This document shows positions 11,501 to 26,500 of a DNA stretch of 64,000 nt, piece by piece. Origin of the DNA: Plotosus lineatus (Eukaryota > Chordata > Actinopteri > Siluriformes > Plotosidae). The position numbers and the translations under genes are program-made. Positions within the stretch are counted from its first letter, which is position 1. Each line of letters starts with the position of its first letter. The DNA is taken from positions 36,964,501 to 37,028,500 of the forward strand of contig CM045733.1 of the NCBI GenBank assembly GCA_024760905.1, written 5' to 3'. Under the pieces are notes generated by a model that saw only the letters and a program-made list of their open reading frames with translations, was not told the origin of the DNA and did no database searches.

Positions 11501-14500
11501 TGCTAAAGTCAAGAAGATATAATTAAGTTCGGATATCAACAATGACTTAATGACGGCGATTTTGCCAAGTGGAGTGATGTCTCGTCCATCTATTAATGAT
11601 TTTGTATTTCATGAATCTTGCGCTTAAAGTTAAGATCAAGTAGATCATGGATTATTGCATAAAATTTTACACTTAGAATCTTAACTCTCAGGATTCTACT
11701 TAATGTGTAACTCTGACATGAATCTCTTTTTGCTTCCTTTTTCAGACCCTATCCATACAACCTGAGATTTCTCATAATTAATTCTGAGGCCAGAGATAGA
11801 TGCAAAAAAGATCTAACATTTTTATTGCCGCTTCAAATGATAACTGACTACCATCTAAGAGAAATTCAGTATCATCTGCATACTGGGCAATAAGATACTT
11901 AATATTTCCAATAGTGATGCCCTTAATCATCTGATTAGATTGAACAAGAGAAGCTAGGATCTCAGAGCACAATAAAAATATATAAGGGGAGAGAGGGTCT
12001 CCTTGTCTGTATCCTCTCTGAATAGATATCTGTGATGACAAATTTCCATTAATAATCAATTTAGAATAAATATTATTATAGAAAGTAGAGAACCATTTCC
12101 GAATGTCTTTTCCAAAGCCAAATAATTACAAAGTTTTATCAATAAAAGACCATGACACTGAATCAAAAGTCAACAAAAAGAAGCAACCCTGGAATACTCT
12201 TACATTCAGCAAGACTTAAAACATCATAAATTGTTCTAATATTCTCCCCAATATACCGTCCTGTCATGAAGCCAATCTGATCTTCATTAATGAGGAGTGG
12301 CAAAACCGTTTTAAGTCTCTCTGCTATAACAGATGACACAAGTTTGTAAGAAGTATTTAACAAAGAAATAGGTCACCAGTTCATAATAAAGCACTTGGGT
12401 TTATTGCTTTTTGGAATGCAAGTAATTAATCCTTTCTTCTGAATCACTGAAAGTTCCCCATTATCAAAGCCAAAGTTAATCGATCTCAGCAAAAACTCAC
12501 CTATATCAACCCAAAAGAACTTATAAAATTCATAGCTCAAACCGTCAGAACCAGGACTAGCAAAGTAGAGATATTGGTAGAAGGATTCTGCTTCCTTCAT
12601 GATGTCTTCTGGGTTTGATAATAAGGAACCATCCTGCTTTTCTAAACTAGGCATTACTTTGCTCATAAAATTTCTATTTTCAAGATTGCAGTAGTATTTA
12701 GTAATTTCTTCTCCTTCGTTAATCCACTGAGCCCTAGCTCTTACAAGAACACCTTCCATCTTTTTTTGACAAAGTTCCTATAATTCTTTACGTTTGTCGG
12801 CAAGGGTATCAACAATATGATCAGTAAGGTTTAATTCCAGTGTTTCAATTTCTTTGATTTAAAACTCTTCCTGTTTAATCTTCGACTCGTTTACATAAGA
12901 AGCACAAGAAATAGTTTTACAGTGGTACCTCACCTTACGAAATTAATCCGTTCCAGAGCCTTTTTCATAACCTGGATTTTTTGTAAGTAGAACCACATTT
13001 TACATGTAAAACGCGTGATTCGTTCCGAGGCCCCCAATGCTACCCTTTAAAAATTATAAACGCATACATTTTAAGGTACTTACTTTGTGTTGACTATGTC
13101 TTCTTAGCAGAGTTATAATCTTACAAATGTTTATGCAAGGTTCAAAGCCTGAGCCAAAAAATAAAGTTGCAATGAGCACACTCGAAAAACTCATGAAACA
13201 AGCTGCTGCTCAAGGAAGCTGCGTCATCCCTCCTCGCCAATGGGAGGCCAGCAGGGCGGGATGTTGGGAGATAGCCAATGGGAGGGAGCTGCGTCATCCC
13301 TCCTAGCCAATGGGAGGCCACCGGGGCGGGATGTTGGGAGATAGCCAATGGGAGGCCAGCGGTGTGGGATGTTGGGAGATCGTCAATGAGAGAGCAACTT
13401 GTGCATTGTTTGATTTTTTTTTTTTAATTGACCATGTCGTCTTAGCATGGTTATAATCTTACAAATGTTTATGCAAGGTTAAAAGCCTGAGCCAAAAATA
13501 AAGTTGCAATGAGCACACTCGAAAAACCTCATTAAAGAAGCTGCTGTTTAAGGGAGCTGCATCATCCCTCCTAGCCAATGGGAGGCTAGCGGGGCGGGAT
13601 GCTGGGAGATAGCCAATGGGAGGGAGCTGTGCTATCCCTCCTAGCCAATGGGAGGCCAGTAGGGTGGGATGTTGGGAGACAGCCAATGGGAGTGCAAGTT
13701 GCGCATTGTTTGAATGTTTGAACGGCGCGTTTGGTACGTTTCGTAAGGAGAACTTGTTTCGTATACAGAGACAAAAAATTTAGGAAAGTGTTTTTCGTAA
13801 ACTGGATTTTTCGTTTTCTGGGACTATCATAAGGAGAGGTACCACTATATCTCGGATTTCCATCAAAAGAGTTTCAAAGAACAACTAATCACTGTAAGCT
13901 CAAGCTCAGAATTAGGTATATCATCTACTTCAATGTTGTCATCAAATTCGGAAGCATATTGTTTCTTAACCTGATACAGTAGGCCCTCGTTATTCGCGGG
14001 GGTCCGGTTCCGGCCCCTCCCGCGAATGAAGATAATCTGCGAGTTCTGTACCCAGAAGTAAAACCCCATGTATCATATTACATATGCGAATGAGCAACCG
14101 GAAGTAAAATACTATGTATCTATTACATGCCCTAAAATATGCTTCTGAAACACATTCTATCGACAGTCTTACTCATTAATTCAGTATTAATGTAGTAATG
14201 ATTAAGAAAAACATTTTTTTTTTTTTTGCTGTGATATTTATTGATAAAATACAAACATTATACAGCTTGTGTGTGTACAAAAATATTGTGCATATTTCAT
14301 GTATAAAAGGACACGGACTGAGTATAATACAGTATATTCAATTAAACATACAGCACTGTAGTTTTCAAAAATGCCTACGAGGGGGCATTGCATTAAATCA
14401 GGGGTTGGAAACTAGTGGTTCATGCGGCTCTTTCACGTCTCTGGCTTCCAGGTGTTAGAGAGTTAAACCAGCTTGAACGTGAATGATGGCAGAATCTGCC

Positions 14501-17500
14501 TCAGGCAGAGTTTTGCAACGGTCGGGTACCCAGTGTGGACCCTTCCAAAAATGCTCTTTTAGGGTTGAAAATTACAGAGATGAAAATTAACAGTCACGGA
14601 TCTTCTTCTTGTCCTTTCGGCTGTTCCCTTCAGGGGTCGCCACAGCAAATGATCTGCCTCCATCTCTCCCTGTCCTCTGCATCTTCTACTCTTACTCCAA
14701 CGACCTTCATGTCCGCCTTCACCGCATCCATAAATCTTCTCTTTGGTCTTCCTCTGGGCCTTTTGCCTGGTAGTTCCAACCTCAGCATCCTACGACCAAT
14801 ATACTCACTATCCCTCCTCTGTACATGTCCAAACCATCTCAATCTAGCCTCTCTGACTTTGTCTCCAAAACATCTAACATGTGCTGTCCCTCTGATGTAC
14901 TCATTTCTGATCCTATCCATCCTCGTTACTCCCAAAGAGAACCTCAACATTTTCATCTCTGCTACCTCCAACTCTGACTCCTGTCTTTTCCCCAGGGCCA
15001 CTGTCTCTAAACCATACAACATTGCTGGCCTCATCACCGTCTTGTACACTTTTCCCTTCATTCTTGCCGATACTCTCCTATCACACATCACACCGGACAC
15101 TTTTCTCCATCCATTCCAACCTGCCTGCACGTGCTTCTTCACCTCTTTTCCCCACTCTCCATTGCTCTGGATTGTTGAGCCTAAGTACTTAAAATCCTCC
15201 ACCTTCTTTATCTCTGCCCCCTGTAACCTCAAAGTTCCTCTTGGGTCCTTGTCGTTCACACACATGTATTGTCTTACTAGGACTAACCTTCAATCCCCTC
15301 CTTTCCAGGGCATACCTCCACCTCTCTAGATTTTCCTCCACTTGGTCTCTGCTCTCACTACAGATCACGATGTCATCTGCAAACATCATAGTCCATGGAG
15401 ATTCTTGTCTAACCTCGTCTGTTAGCCTGTCCATCACCATAGCAAACAAGAAGGGGCTGAGAGCTGACCCTTGATGCAGTCCCACCTCCACCTTGAACTC
15501 TTCTGTCACACCAACAGCACACCTCACCACTGTTTTACATCTCTCATACATGTCCTGCACCACTCTAACATACTTCTCTGTCACTCCAGACTTCCTCATA
15601 CAATACCACAGTTCTTCTCTCGGCACCCTGTCATAGGCTTTCTCCAGATCCACAAAGGCACAATGCAGCTCCCTCTGACCTTCTCTGTACTTCTCTATTA
15701 ACATCCTCAAAGCAAACACTGCATCTGTGGTGCTCTTTCTGGGCATGAATGTGGGTGGATATTTATTTGGTGTGGGCGGGGTGATTTTGTGTGCGTGTTT
15801 TTGTGGACATGCCTATCAGCTACATTGAGAGTCTCAGTGTTTTTGATCTGCTGTGTTGGTGGATTTTCAAATTCATGTGCTCATGGTAAGGAGTGCTGTC
15901 ACCATCAAGGGTTTGTAATCCAGTAACGGAAATCACAGCTGAAGTACAGACAGTGAGATTTGTTTATACACAGCAATCACCGAATTAAATAACTCTCCTC
16001 CCAGTAACAAAATAAAAGACTGGGTGTGGTTCAGTCTCCACTCTGAGAATGGGTAGGTCAGTGATGTATTAAGCATTAATATTATTTTAAAGAATGTTGA
16101 GCAGGCTCCTTAAAATAAATCTTCATATACTTTTCTGTGTTGCTGTCATTTTTGGAAATTAAAACTATGACAAAACATTAATATGACGAATAAAGAAAAA
16201 TAAAATCCCACAAAGGCCATGATGGTGAGGCAGACTATCCAACTAGTTAACACATCTGGCTGCAGCCCGTCCCACGCTGGAGATTTTTTTTTTTTTTTTT
16301 ATTAATCTAAATGTTTTTGTTGCAAGCAGAATTGTAATTTAATGGTCTCTGCAGTTTAAATTAATGCAACACATTGTTGTTTTATATTAACATGAAGGAA
16401 AAGGGGGGGGGGGGGCATTATACGCAGTGTTATTTGATTTTAAATGTAAAAAAAAAGGATTTGCGGCTTCAGTGTTTTCTTTAAAGTGGAAAACGGGTCC
16501 AAATGGCTCTTTGAATGGCAAAGGTTACCGACTCCTGAACTAAAAGTATCCAGAATACTAAGGCAGGTTCCATTCTGATGATCTTACATCATGCATCATT
16601 CACCTTCTTAGCACTTCTGCAGCAAAACGTTTTCCTTCCTGAATCATATCAAGTAGTTCTACTTTTTCATGCAGTTCATACCTTTTCCTGACGCTCCCGC
16701 GCCTTAACAGAAGCCTGAGGAGGTGTGCAGTGTTTGGGTGGTATGACGGAGCTTAACTGTAATTAAAAACACACCCACTTAAAAAGCACAGGCACAAAGT
16801 GTGCGCGAATGAGGAAAAGGGGGCATTACATCATCTCCACCAATCATCAGGAGGGAGAACATCCATTGGCTGAATTTGAATCTCGAGACAGTTACTCTGC
16901 AATCCACGAATATGCGGGGGCATGAGTGCAAAACCGCGAATAGTCAAGGGCTTACTGTATGTGTGTGTTATATTATTATATTCATGTAATACCAGTCAGA
17001 GTTTGGACACCCCTTCTACTTCTTTAAAAAGTATGAATAGGTTGCCGTAGGCAATGTAATTTGAAGAAAGTCAGTGACTGCAAAGTAGTAGTGGGTGAGA
17101 GTGTTGCCAAACAGCATAGGATGGTGGTGTGCAGGATGATGCTGATGGTGAAGAAGGCGAAGAAGGCAAAGGCAGAGCAGAAGACAAAGTGGTGGAAGCT
17201 GAAAAAGGAAGAGTGTCGTGTTGTCTTCAAGGAGGAGTTGAGACAGGTTTTGGGTGGTCAGGAAGTGCTTCCAGATGAATGGACAACTACAGCAAATGTG
17301 ATTAGGGAGATTGGTAGGAGAGTACCTAGTGTGTCCTCTGGAAGGCAAGCAGATAAGGAAACTTGGTGGTGGAATGAGGAAGTGCAGGAGTGTGTACAAA
17401 AGAGGTTAGCTAAGAAGAAATGGGACATTGAGAGGACCGAAGAGAGTAAACAGGAGTACAGGGAGACACGGCGTAAGACAAAGGTAGCGGTGTCAAAGGC

Positions 17501-20500
17501 CAAACAGAGGGCGTATGATGACTTGTATGCTAGGTTGGACAGTAATGAGGGAGAAAATAATTTATACAGGTTGGCCCAGCAGAGAAATAGAGATGTGAAG
17601 GACATGCAGCAAGTTGGTGATTAAGGACAGAGTGGGAAATGTATTGACTGATGACAGAAGTGTGCTGGGAAGATGGAAAGAGTACTTTGAGGAGCTGATG
17701 AATGAGGAAAATGAGAGAGAAAAAGAGTAGAAGAGGTGACTGTTGAGGACCAGGAAGTAGCAAAGATTAATAAGGGTGAAGTGAGGAGGGCATTGAAAAG
17801 TGGAAAGGCAGTTGGTCCTGATGACATACCAGTGGAGGTATGGAAGTGTCTAGGAGAGGTAGCAGTAGATTTTCTGACAAGAACATTCAACAAGGTCTTA
17901 GAGAGTGAGAGGATGCCGGAGGAGGAATGGAGAAGTGTGAATGGAGAATTGCCGGAGAAGTGTGCTTGTGCTCATTTCTAAGAACAAGGGAGATGTGCAG
18001 AGTTGTGGCAACTACAGAGGGATAAAGTTGATGAGCCATATGATGAAGAATAAAGAATAGGGAAAGAATAGTGGAAGCTAGACTAAGGGCAGAGGTCAGC
18101 ATTTGTGAACAACAGTTTGGTTTCATGCCAAGAAAGAGCACCACAGATGCAGTGTTTGCCTTGAGGATGTTAATAGAGAAGTACAGAGAAGGTCAGAAGG
18201 AGCTGCATTGTGCCTTTGTGGATCTGGAGAAAGCATATAACAGGGTGCCGAAGGAGGTATTGCATGAGGAAGTCTGGAGTGGGTGAGAAGTATGTTCGAG
18301 TGGTGCAGGACATGTATGAGAGATGTAAGACAGTGGTGAGGTGTGCTGTCGATGTGACAGAAGAGTTCAAGGTGGAGGTGGGACTGCATCAAGGGTCAGG
18401 TCTGAGCCCCTTCTTGTTTGCTATGGTGATGGACAGGTTGACAGACGAGGTTAGACAAGATTCCCATGGACTGTGATGTTTGCAGATGACATTGTGAGCT
18501 GTGGCGAGAGCACAGAACAAGTGCAGAAAAATCTAGAGAGGTGGAGGTATGCCCTGGAAAGGCAAGGAATGAAGGTTAGCCTCAGTAAAACAGAATACAT
18601 GTGTGTGAACAACAAGGACCCAAGAGGAACGGTGAGGTTACAGGGAGCAGAGATAAAGAAGGTGGAGGATTTTAAATACTTAGGCTCAACAGTCCAGAGC
18701 AATGGACAGACCAGAGCAATGGAGAGTGTGGAAAAGAGTTTAAGAAGCGTGTGCAGACAGGTTGGAATGGTTGGAGAAAAGTATCCGGTGTGATGTGTGA
18801 TGGGAAGGTATCGGCAGGAATGAAAGGAAAAGTGTACAAGACGGTGATGAGGCCAGCGTTGTAATATGGTTTAGAAACAGTGGCCCTGGGGAAAAGACAG
18901 TAAGTAGGCAGAGCTGGAGGTAGCAGAGATGAAAATGTTGAGGTTATCTTTGGGAGTAACGAGGATGGATAGGATCAGTAATGAGTACATCAGAGGGACA
19001 GCACATGTAAAACGTTTTTTGAGACAAAGTCAGGCAGGCTAGATTGAGATGGTTTGGACATGTACAGAGGAGGGATAGTGAGTATATTGGTAGTTGGATG
19101 CTGAGGTTGGAATTACCAGGCAGAAGGCCGAGAGGAAGACCAAACACGATTTATGCATGTGGTGAAGGAGGACATGAAGGTAGTAGAAAGATACAGAGGA
19201 TAGGGTGAGATGGAGGCGGGTGGTTTGCTGTGGCGACCCCTGAAGGGAAAACCCAAAAGAAGAAGAATAAGTTGCCACAACTTTTGACTGGGACTGCATG
19301 TTATAGTAGCTGTTGTAAAGAACTATTTCCTGTGTGTGCGCAAGCGCGCGTGTGAAAATCTTTTTCTTTTTTTGCAGTTCGGGCCTTTTCATTGTATTCA
19401 GCATCAAGGAGCCAGCCACCTCTTGCTGATAGCAGGTAAGCATTTTTTTTGTTGTTTTTTTTGTAACCAATGATCTTTTATAATATGTAGTGAATAAATA
19501 CAACAGATTTGTACAGCCATTTTAATGCAATTTTTGCATTGCTCTTTTCTATAATGGCTGATATATCCATAATGACCTGACTTGTAAACATTTACTTTAT
19601 CGTACCCTCATTAGTATTTTATCTCTTTTCTATCTCCTAAGGTATCTCTCTTTTTTTTTTTTTCCTACCTAGGGATGTGGAAATTGGGGTGACACGTGAT
19701 GGTGAAACAATAGTGTGTTTTCATCCTTCTCCTGTCATTTCATATGAGCTGACAAAGGTGGGCATGACACACGAATAATACATGACCTGTTCTTTTTAGA
19801 CTCTGGCATGACAGCAATGCAGTGTATTTTCCTCATTCCAGTGTATTTCTGGTTCTAGTGCAATACCAACATTCGGTTTTGCACAGCGATGATTCCACAT
19901 GTTTACATCAGAAGTAATTAGTTAAATAAAACAAACAAACAAAAAAATACTTGCATAAAAAGCATGTTTGGTACACTGCCACTTTGAAATGGGTGCTACT
20001 CATTGACACAATCAGTACTGGGGTAATTTAATTTGCTCATATTGACACCAGGGTGGCACCACCATGCACGGGTACCACCTCACAGCATGAAGGTCCTGAG
20101 TTCGATTCCCAGCTCGGGTGGTTGTGTGGAGTTTGCATGTTCTTTGCATGTCCTTTGCAGTTTGCATGTCCTCCTGGTACTCCGGTTTCCTCCAACAGTC
20201 CAAAAAACATGCTCAGTAGGGTAATTGGCTGTTCCGAATTGCCCCCAGGTGGGAATGTGAGTATGGATGGTTGTTGGCCCTGCGATGGCCTGGCGGGCTG
20301 TCTCGGGTGTACCTTGCCCAGAGTCAGCTGAGATGGGTGCCGGCCTCCCCACGGCCTTAATTAGAACTGATTGATTTAGAAAATGAATGAATGATGAAAA
20401 ATATTGACAACCCAGAATCCTGACCTTAACCCTACTGAAAGATGTTTGCACTGCAGAACACTTTATGGAGTCATAAAGTAACACATTTATAATGGAATTC

Positions 20501-23500
20501 CACGAAAAATGTTGCCCAAGCGGCTCAAAATTGTCTCGCTCTCACAAGCATTTGATATAATTATGAATTACTGATAATTAACTAATTAAGCTTGAATTAA
20601 ATATTTTATTCCAATCTTATATCATGGTACCAGCAGCCATTTTAAATGTGCTTTTTAGAAAAACCCTATGATAATATCAGGTTTTTATTAGTTTATTTAT
20701 TTTGCAAAGTTGTAAATTTCATTTTTTTAATTTATTTTCTGAATTGTTTAATCCTAATCCGTGGCAGGGAGGCTGATGCCCATCTCACCCGACAGAGCGT
20801 ATTGGGTAGCGTAGTGCACGTGAATCTTTAATTTTCTTAAATTTTTAAAAGTTTCCCGAGGGAAAATCCTGCGATATTGCTGGGACGAGAGATTACTATA
20901 TACAGTAGGCCCTTGACATTCGCGTAGGTCTGGTTCCGAGCCCTCCCGCGAATCTAGATAGTCCGCGAGCTCGGTACGCGGAAGTAAAGCCCCATGTATG
21001 ACGTCACATGCGCGAATGAGCAGCCGGCAGTAAAATACTATGTATCTATTACATGCGCTAAAATACGCTTCTTAAACACATTCCACAGACAGTCTTACTC
21101 ATTAATACAGTATTAATGTAGTAAAATGTAGTCATGATTAAGAAAAACTTTAAATTTTGTACTGTGATATTTAGTAATAAAATATATAAACATTATACAG
21201 CATATACTGTTGTAAAGCACTCGTTTTAAAGTCTTTTTCAATTATTATTCCAGTACAGTACCTCAGTTAATTCTTATAATGTTTGTGCGTGAGATTTTAT
21301 GTTCTGTAGCATGTTTAACAAATGATACCAAAAGGATAAACTTTATTATGCTTCATGTCCTTTTACATTGAACTTGGAGTGACGTGTCCAAGATGGTGCT
21401 GCCCAGAGGGCAACCTCGTGGAGTTCTCAGAATTAAATTGTTTTTGTTCGTTTTAATTTTTTTTTTTTTTATTTGTTTGTTCAGGATTTGCACTATGCTT
21501 GTCTATGATCAGTCGACCCTACTACAGCATGAACAGCTTCAGCTTCGGGCAATAACTTATATCTTGAGCAGCTATGCTATGCCCAGGTGGAGTTTTGAGA
21601 TTTTCCGGCGCTTGGTTAGCATGCTTGGTTAGGAGCTCAATGCTAGCGGTTAACGGCTAGGCCCAGACGGAGCTCTGAGAGGCTTGGTTAGCACTTCCGG
21701 CCATACTACGTACTTGAAAATGTTCATTCCCTTCGAAAAAAGATGGACAAGCTTCATGCTCAGATTGCAGCGCAGAGGGATCTACAGGACTGTTTCTGTA
21801 AAACATGGCTCGAGGAGAGTACACCCGATAAGGCGATTATACCAGCTGGCTACACGGCCTTCATCCCCTGCTAACCCAAGTGCCGGAGTCGTCATCCGGC
21901 CCCTTCCCACCTCAGCTTCTTTATTAGCCGGAATGCGGCTAGCAGAGCTAGTATGCTATGGAGCCGCATCCCGGCGAACAAGCCAAGTTGAGCGTGCTTA
22001 GTTATAACTTAGCAGTGTATAACTAAGCAGAGCTGACACGCTATGGTAGGCACCATATGGTAGACTGAACATTTTCAAGTAGTATGGCTGGAAGTGCTAA
22101 CCAAGCCTCTCGGAGCTCCGGGCTTAGCCGGTAGCTAACTGCTAGCTAACTGCTAGCATGGCGCTCCGTAGCATAGAATAGATAGAAGATAAACGATTAT
22201 TGCATGCTTAGTTGCTCGAAGCTGCTCAAAGACGAGCATAGTGCAGAACATGAACAAAAATAAAACAAATTAAAACAAACAAAGAAACAATTTGACTCTG
22301 AGAACTCTGCGACATCGCCCTCTGGGCGGCGCCATCTTGGACACGTTACTCCAACTGCAATAGAAAAGGACATGAAGAGTATTGTTAAACATACTACAGA
22401 ACAGAAAATCTCACACAAACATGAACTTAGGGACTGTACTAGAATAATAATTGAAAAAGATTTTAATACAACAGTTCAGAGAAAGGAGAAAGTCTTATTT
22501 CTTCAGAAGAGACATCTAGCGTTTTCTATCGCTTAGCCAGAGAAGACAGTGTTTGAGTGGTATCATAGAGCTTAACTGGTAATTAAAACACAGAAAAAAG
22601 AGGCTCATTGACAACTTGTGCGTAAATGATATAAAAAAAGGGGCGGGACATCAGCTCAACCAATCAGCAGAAAGGAAGACAGCCATTGGCTGAATTTGAA
22701 TCACGTGCCGGTTGCTGGGCAGACCGCATGTACTCAAACCACGAGTGCAAAACCGTGAATAGTCAAGGGCCTACTGTACAGTAGGTCCTCGTTATTCGCT
22801 GAGGTTTGGTTCCGGCCTTCCCGTAAATTAAGATAATCTGCGAGTTCTGTACCCGTAAGTAAAACCCCATGTATCATATTACATGCGCGAATGATCAACC
22901 GGAAGTAAAATATGATGTATCTATTACATGCGCTAAAATATGCTTCTTAAACACATTCTATAGACAGTCTTACTCATTAATACAGTATTAATGTACTTTA
23001 GTGTACATGTAGTAATGATTAAGAAAAGCTTTAATTTTATACTGTAATTTATTAATAAAATATATAAACATTATACAGCATACATAGGTTTGTATGTTTT
23101 TTCATTTTGTATGTATAATATATTATCCAGCTAAGCTCTATGATACCACTCAAACGCAATATACAAACGGAAACTGTGAGACTAAGCGCAGCTTATCCGG
23201 ACTTCTGATCTTTCAAGTGATCAAGTGCACTTGCGCACTCAAAAGATCAAGTGCCGTGTGTCACCTGCAACAAACGCCTCACATTCAAAGGGGAAGGACT
23301 TAAGAAGCGCGCTTTAATTGAGGTGAGCGTGCAGTTTGTGTTTATAGGAAGTAAATGAGATTACTTAATTCAAGTATGAACTGCATTCAGTCCGAGCAGC
23401 TCAGCCACGCCCCTCAGCCGGACCAGGGAGAAAGCACACACACACTCTAAACATGAACTTATGCACTGTACTGGAATAATAACTGAAAAAGACTTTAATA

Positions 23501-26500
23501 CCCCAGCTTTACAACAGTTCAGACGATTATACCTCTTCAGGCACTTCAGAGGAAACTGTCATTTCTTCAGGAGAAAGTCTCATTTCTTCAGAGTGGCATC
23601 GTAGAGCTTAACTGTATAATATATACATACTAATGAAAACATACATACTGTATATATATATATATAAATTCCAGGCTGCGAAAAAGGCTATGCTCGTCTA
23701 ACAATAAGCCCAGGCGGGAGGGGGCCGAACGACGACTCCGGCGTGTAGCCGGCTGGTGCAATCGCCTTGTCGGGTGTACTCTCCTTGAGCCATGTTTTAC
23801 AGAAACACAGCAGTCATGTAGATCCATCTGAGCAAAAAGCTCATCCACCTTGTTTCGCAGGGACTGAACATTTTCAAGCAGTATGACTGGAAGTGCTAAT
23901 CAAGCGCCGGAGACTCTGACAAGAAGCCCAGTTGAGCGTGCTTAGTTATACACGCTCGAAGACACTCCGATCTTATAGCTGTAGTAAGGTCGACTAGTCA
24001 TAGACGAGCATAGTGCAAAACATGAACAAACAAAACAACAAATAAAACGAACAAAAACAATTTGACTCTGAGAACTCCGCGACGTCGTCCTCTTGGAGAC
24101 GAAACTCCCAAGACGTTACTCCAAGGTCAATGTAAAAGGACATGAAGCGTAATAAAGTTTATCCTTTTATTATCATTTGTTAAACATGCTACAAAACATT
24201 AAATCTCAGACACAAACATTCTAAATATTAACTTAGATACTGTCTGTCTGTCTGTCTTCCTTTTGGCTTTTTCCCTTTTACTCGGGAGTCGCCACAGCGA
24301 ATCATTTTGATTCGCACGTTTAATTTGGCAGAGATTTTTACGTCGGATGCCCTTCCTGTCACAACCCTTTTAGCAAGGGATAGAAACACGCTGACGACTT
24401 TGCAGCCTACTCTTTACGAAAGTCAGCAATGGTTCTTTTACATGCCTCTCACCATAGACAGGAGAGACATGGCCCGCCTTTGATAACCCAGTTAGCCGCA
24501 CTGGGGGGACAGTGACAACCTTGAGGAGAGTGGGACTCGAACCCCCAACCTTTGGATCAGCGATCCAGCGCCCTATACCACTAGACCACCACTGCCCCCA
24601 TTAACTTAGATACTGTACTGGAATAATAATTGAAAAAGACTTTAATATAACAGTTCAGAGGAAACTGTCGTTTCTCAGGAGAAAGTCTTATTTTTTCAGA
24701 AGAGACATCCAACGTTTTCTATCGCTTAGCCAGAGAAGACGCACAGTGTTTGAGTGGCATCATAGAGCTTAACTGGTAATTAAAACACACACAAAAAAAG
24801 AGGCTCTTTGACAACTTCTGTGCAAATGAGGAAAAAGGGGCATTACATCATCTCAACCAATCAGCAGGAAGGAGGACAACCATTGGCTGAATTTGAATCT
24901 CGAGACAGTTACTCTGCAATCCGCGAAAATGCGGGAGTACGAGTGCAAAACCGCGACTACTCAAGGGCTTACTGTATGTGTGTTATATTATTATATTCAC
25001 GTAATACCAGTCAGAGTTTGGACACCCCTTCTACTTCTTTAGAAAGTATGAATAGGTTGCCGTAGGCGATGTAATTTGAAGAAAGTCAGTGACTGCAAAG
25101 TAGTAGTGGGTGACAGTGTTGTCAAACAGCATAGGATGGTGGTGTGCAGGATGATGCTGATGGTGAGGAAGGTGAAGGCAAAGGCAGAGCAGAAGACAAA
25201 GTGGTGGAATTTGAGTGACGTGTCAGTTGCTCGGCAGTCCGTGAATACTCAAACCGTGAGTGCAAAACCGTGAATAGTCAAGGGCCTATTGTATATGTAA
25301 TAATTTCACATATAAATCGCTCTGGAGTATTAGTCGCACCTTCATCCAAAGTATGAAAAAAGTGTGACTTAAAGTTCGGAAAATACGGTGTGTGTGTGAA
25401 TGACAACAATTTCTGTTTGTTGATGCATGAAGTTTTATTACACAGTCAATTGGGCCGGTAATTGTCCTTCACCATATTTTAAACTTGGTTTTCGATTACA
25501 TCTTGGCTGACGAGTGCAGAGAAAAATGCGCACTGGAATTTCTGCACCGTTTTCCACTGTGCAGTCAAATCAAGTGATGATGATGTATGTTTAGTTTTTA
25601 TTCTTTGCCGTTTTCTCTTTACAAGTTAAGGCGGTATGGGACATGGAATCCTAATGGACTATGTTTTGTCTTCTCGCTGTTCTTCTGTTCTGTTCGCTTC
25701 TGTAAATTCGCTGGTGGACACCTGTGGTGAGGGGGGCCGTCCAACTGAAAAAGGAGGTTTGTCAGGTGTTTTTTGCCTGTTTGACTCCCCAGGCAGACAG
25801 ATACTGGCAGGCCTAAATGATGCAGCCCGGGCAGCCACCAATGCAAAACCTTGAATGTGGGAACAGTTTGGTAAGGCCAGCAAAGAGACTATCGGTTGGC
25901 CATGAAAAGGTTCTGGACCACCATCCAACACCTGAGGAAGGTGATGCAGTTCTCCACAAATAGTGTTGAGTGTTTGTACAAATACTACTATGTAAGTGGG
26001 GAGCTGCTCACCTCGACTGAGGATGTTAATGAGGTGGAAGGAATACTTCCAGGACCTCCTCAATCCCACCAACATGAACTTCTTGGAGGAGGAGGAGGAG
26101 GACCCTGGGGTTTTGGGTTGGATTTCTCTATTGTTGGGGCCATGGTCACTGATTTGTAGTCTAAAAGCTCCTCAGTGTTCGGACTCCATGGTTGGATGAG
26201 ATTCACTCTGAAGGGCTCTGAATGGTGTAGGACTGTCTTAGTTGATACATCTCTGCAACATTGCATGGTCATGGGGGAGCCATACCTATAGATTTGCAAA
26301 CCAGGGTAGTCGTTCCTCTTTTTAAATTGGGATATTGGAGGGTGTGTTCCAATTATCATGGAATTGCGCTTCCTAATCTATTAAGGAAACTCTATGCAGT
26401 ACTACTGGAGAGGAGGATCCAACCAATCGCTGAACCTTGGATTCTGGAGGAACAATGTGTTTTTTGTCCTGGCCACACCACTCTCGACCAACTCGATACA

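Larger units (their letters stand above)
11178..13974 (-). mobile_element. L1-Tx1-type LINE remnant (interrupted by a MITE)
   Basis: Read from right to left, the minus strand carries, in broken frames: [19 protein letters not shown] (before the MITE), [56 protein letters not shown], the RT core [20 protein letters not shown], and the catalytic box [12 protein letters not shown]. The tail follows with [20 protein letters not shown] and [20 protein letters not shown]. The order and motifs fit fish L1-Tx1 elements. Several frameshifts and stops make it non-functional. A TA-flanked MITE (12920-13847) and the Tigger element at 13977 cut into it. Confidence 0.82.
13977..16957. mobile_element. Tigger-like DNA transposon with nested hAT and RTE
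   Basis: The left end is CAGTAGGCCCTCGTTATTCG and the right end is GCGAATAGTCAAGGGCTTACTG, with TA on both sides (13975-13976, 16958-16959). Near 16600-16745 the minus strand keeps a decayed piece of the same transposase N terminus that is clearer at 40796-41039. An hAT element (14399-16537), itself carrying an RTE fragment, sits inside, so about 2.1 of the 3.0 kb is foreign. The ends resemble Tigger/pogo termini. Confidence 0.78.
22779..25291. mobile_element. Second Tigger-like element, abutting the first and complex inside
   Basis: It starts CAGTAGGTCCTCGTTATTCG directly after the TA that also ends the previous element, and finishes GTGAATAGTCAAGGGCCTATTG followed by TA. Inside are a minus-strand LINE endonuclease fragment (23690-23850), inverted arms with TTTGACTCTGAGAACTCCGC, a SINE-A copy with its own target duplication (24244-24599), and another Tigger right end at 24930-24975. 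The last is joined to 85 bp of unrelated DNA and an RTE fragment. No transposase frame is intact. Confidence 0.72.
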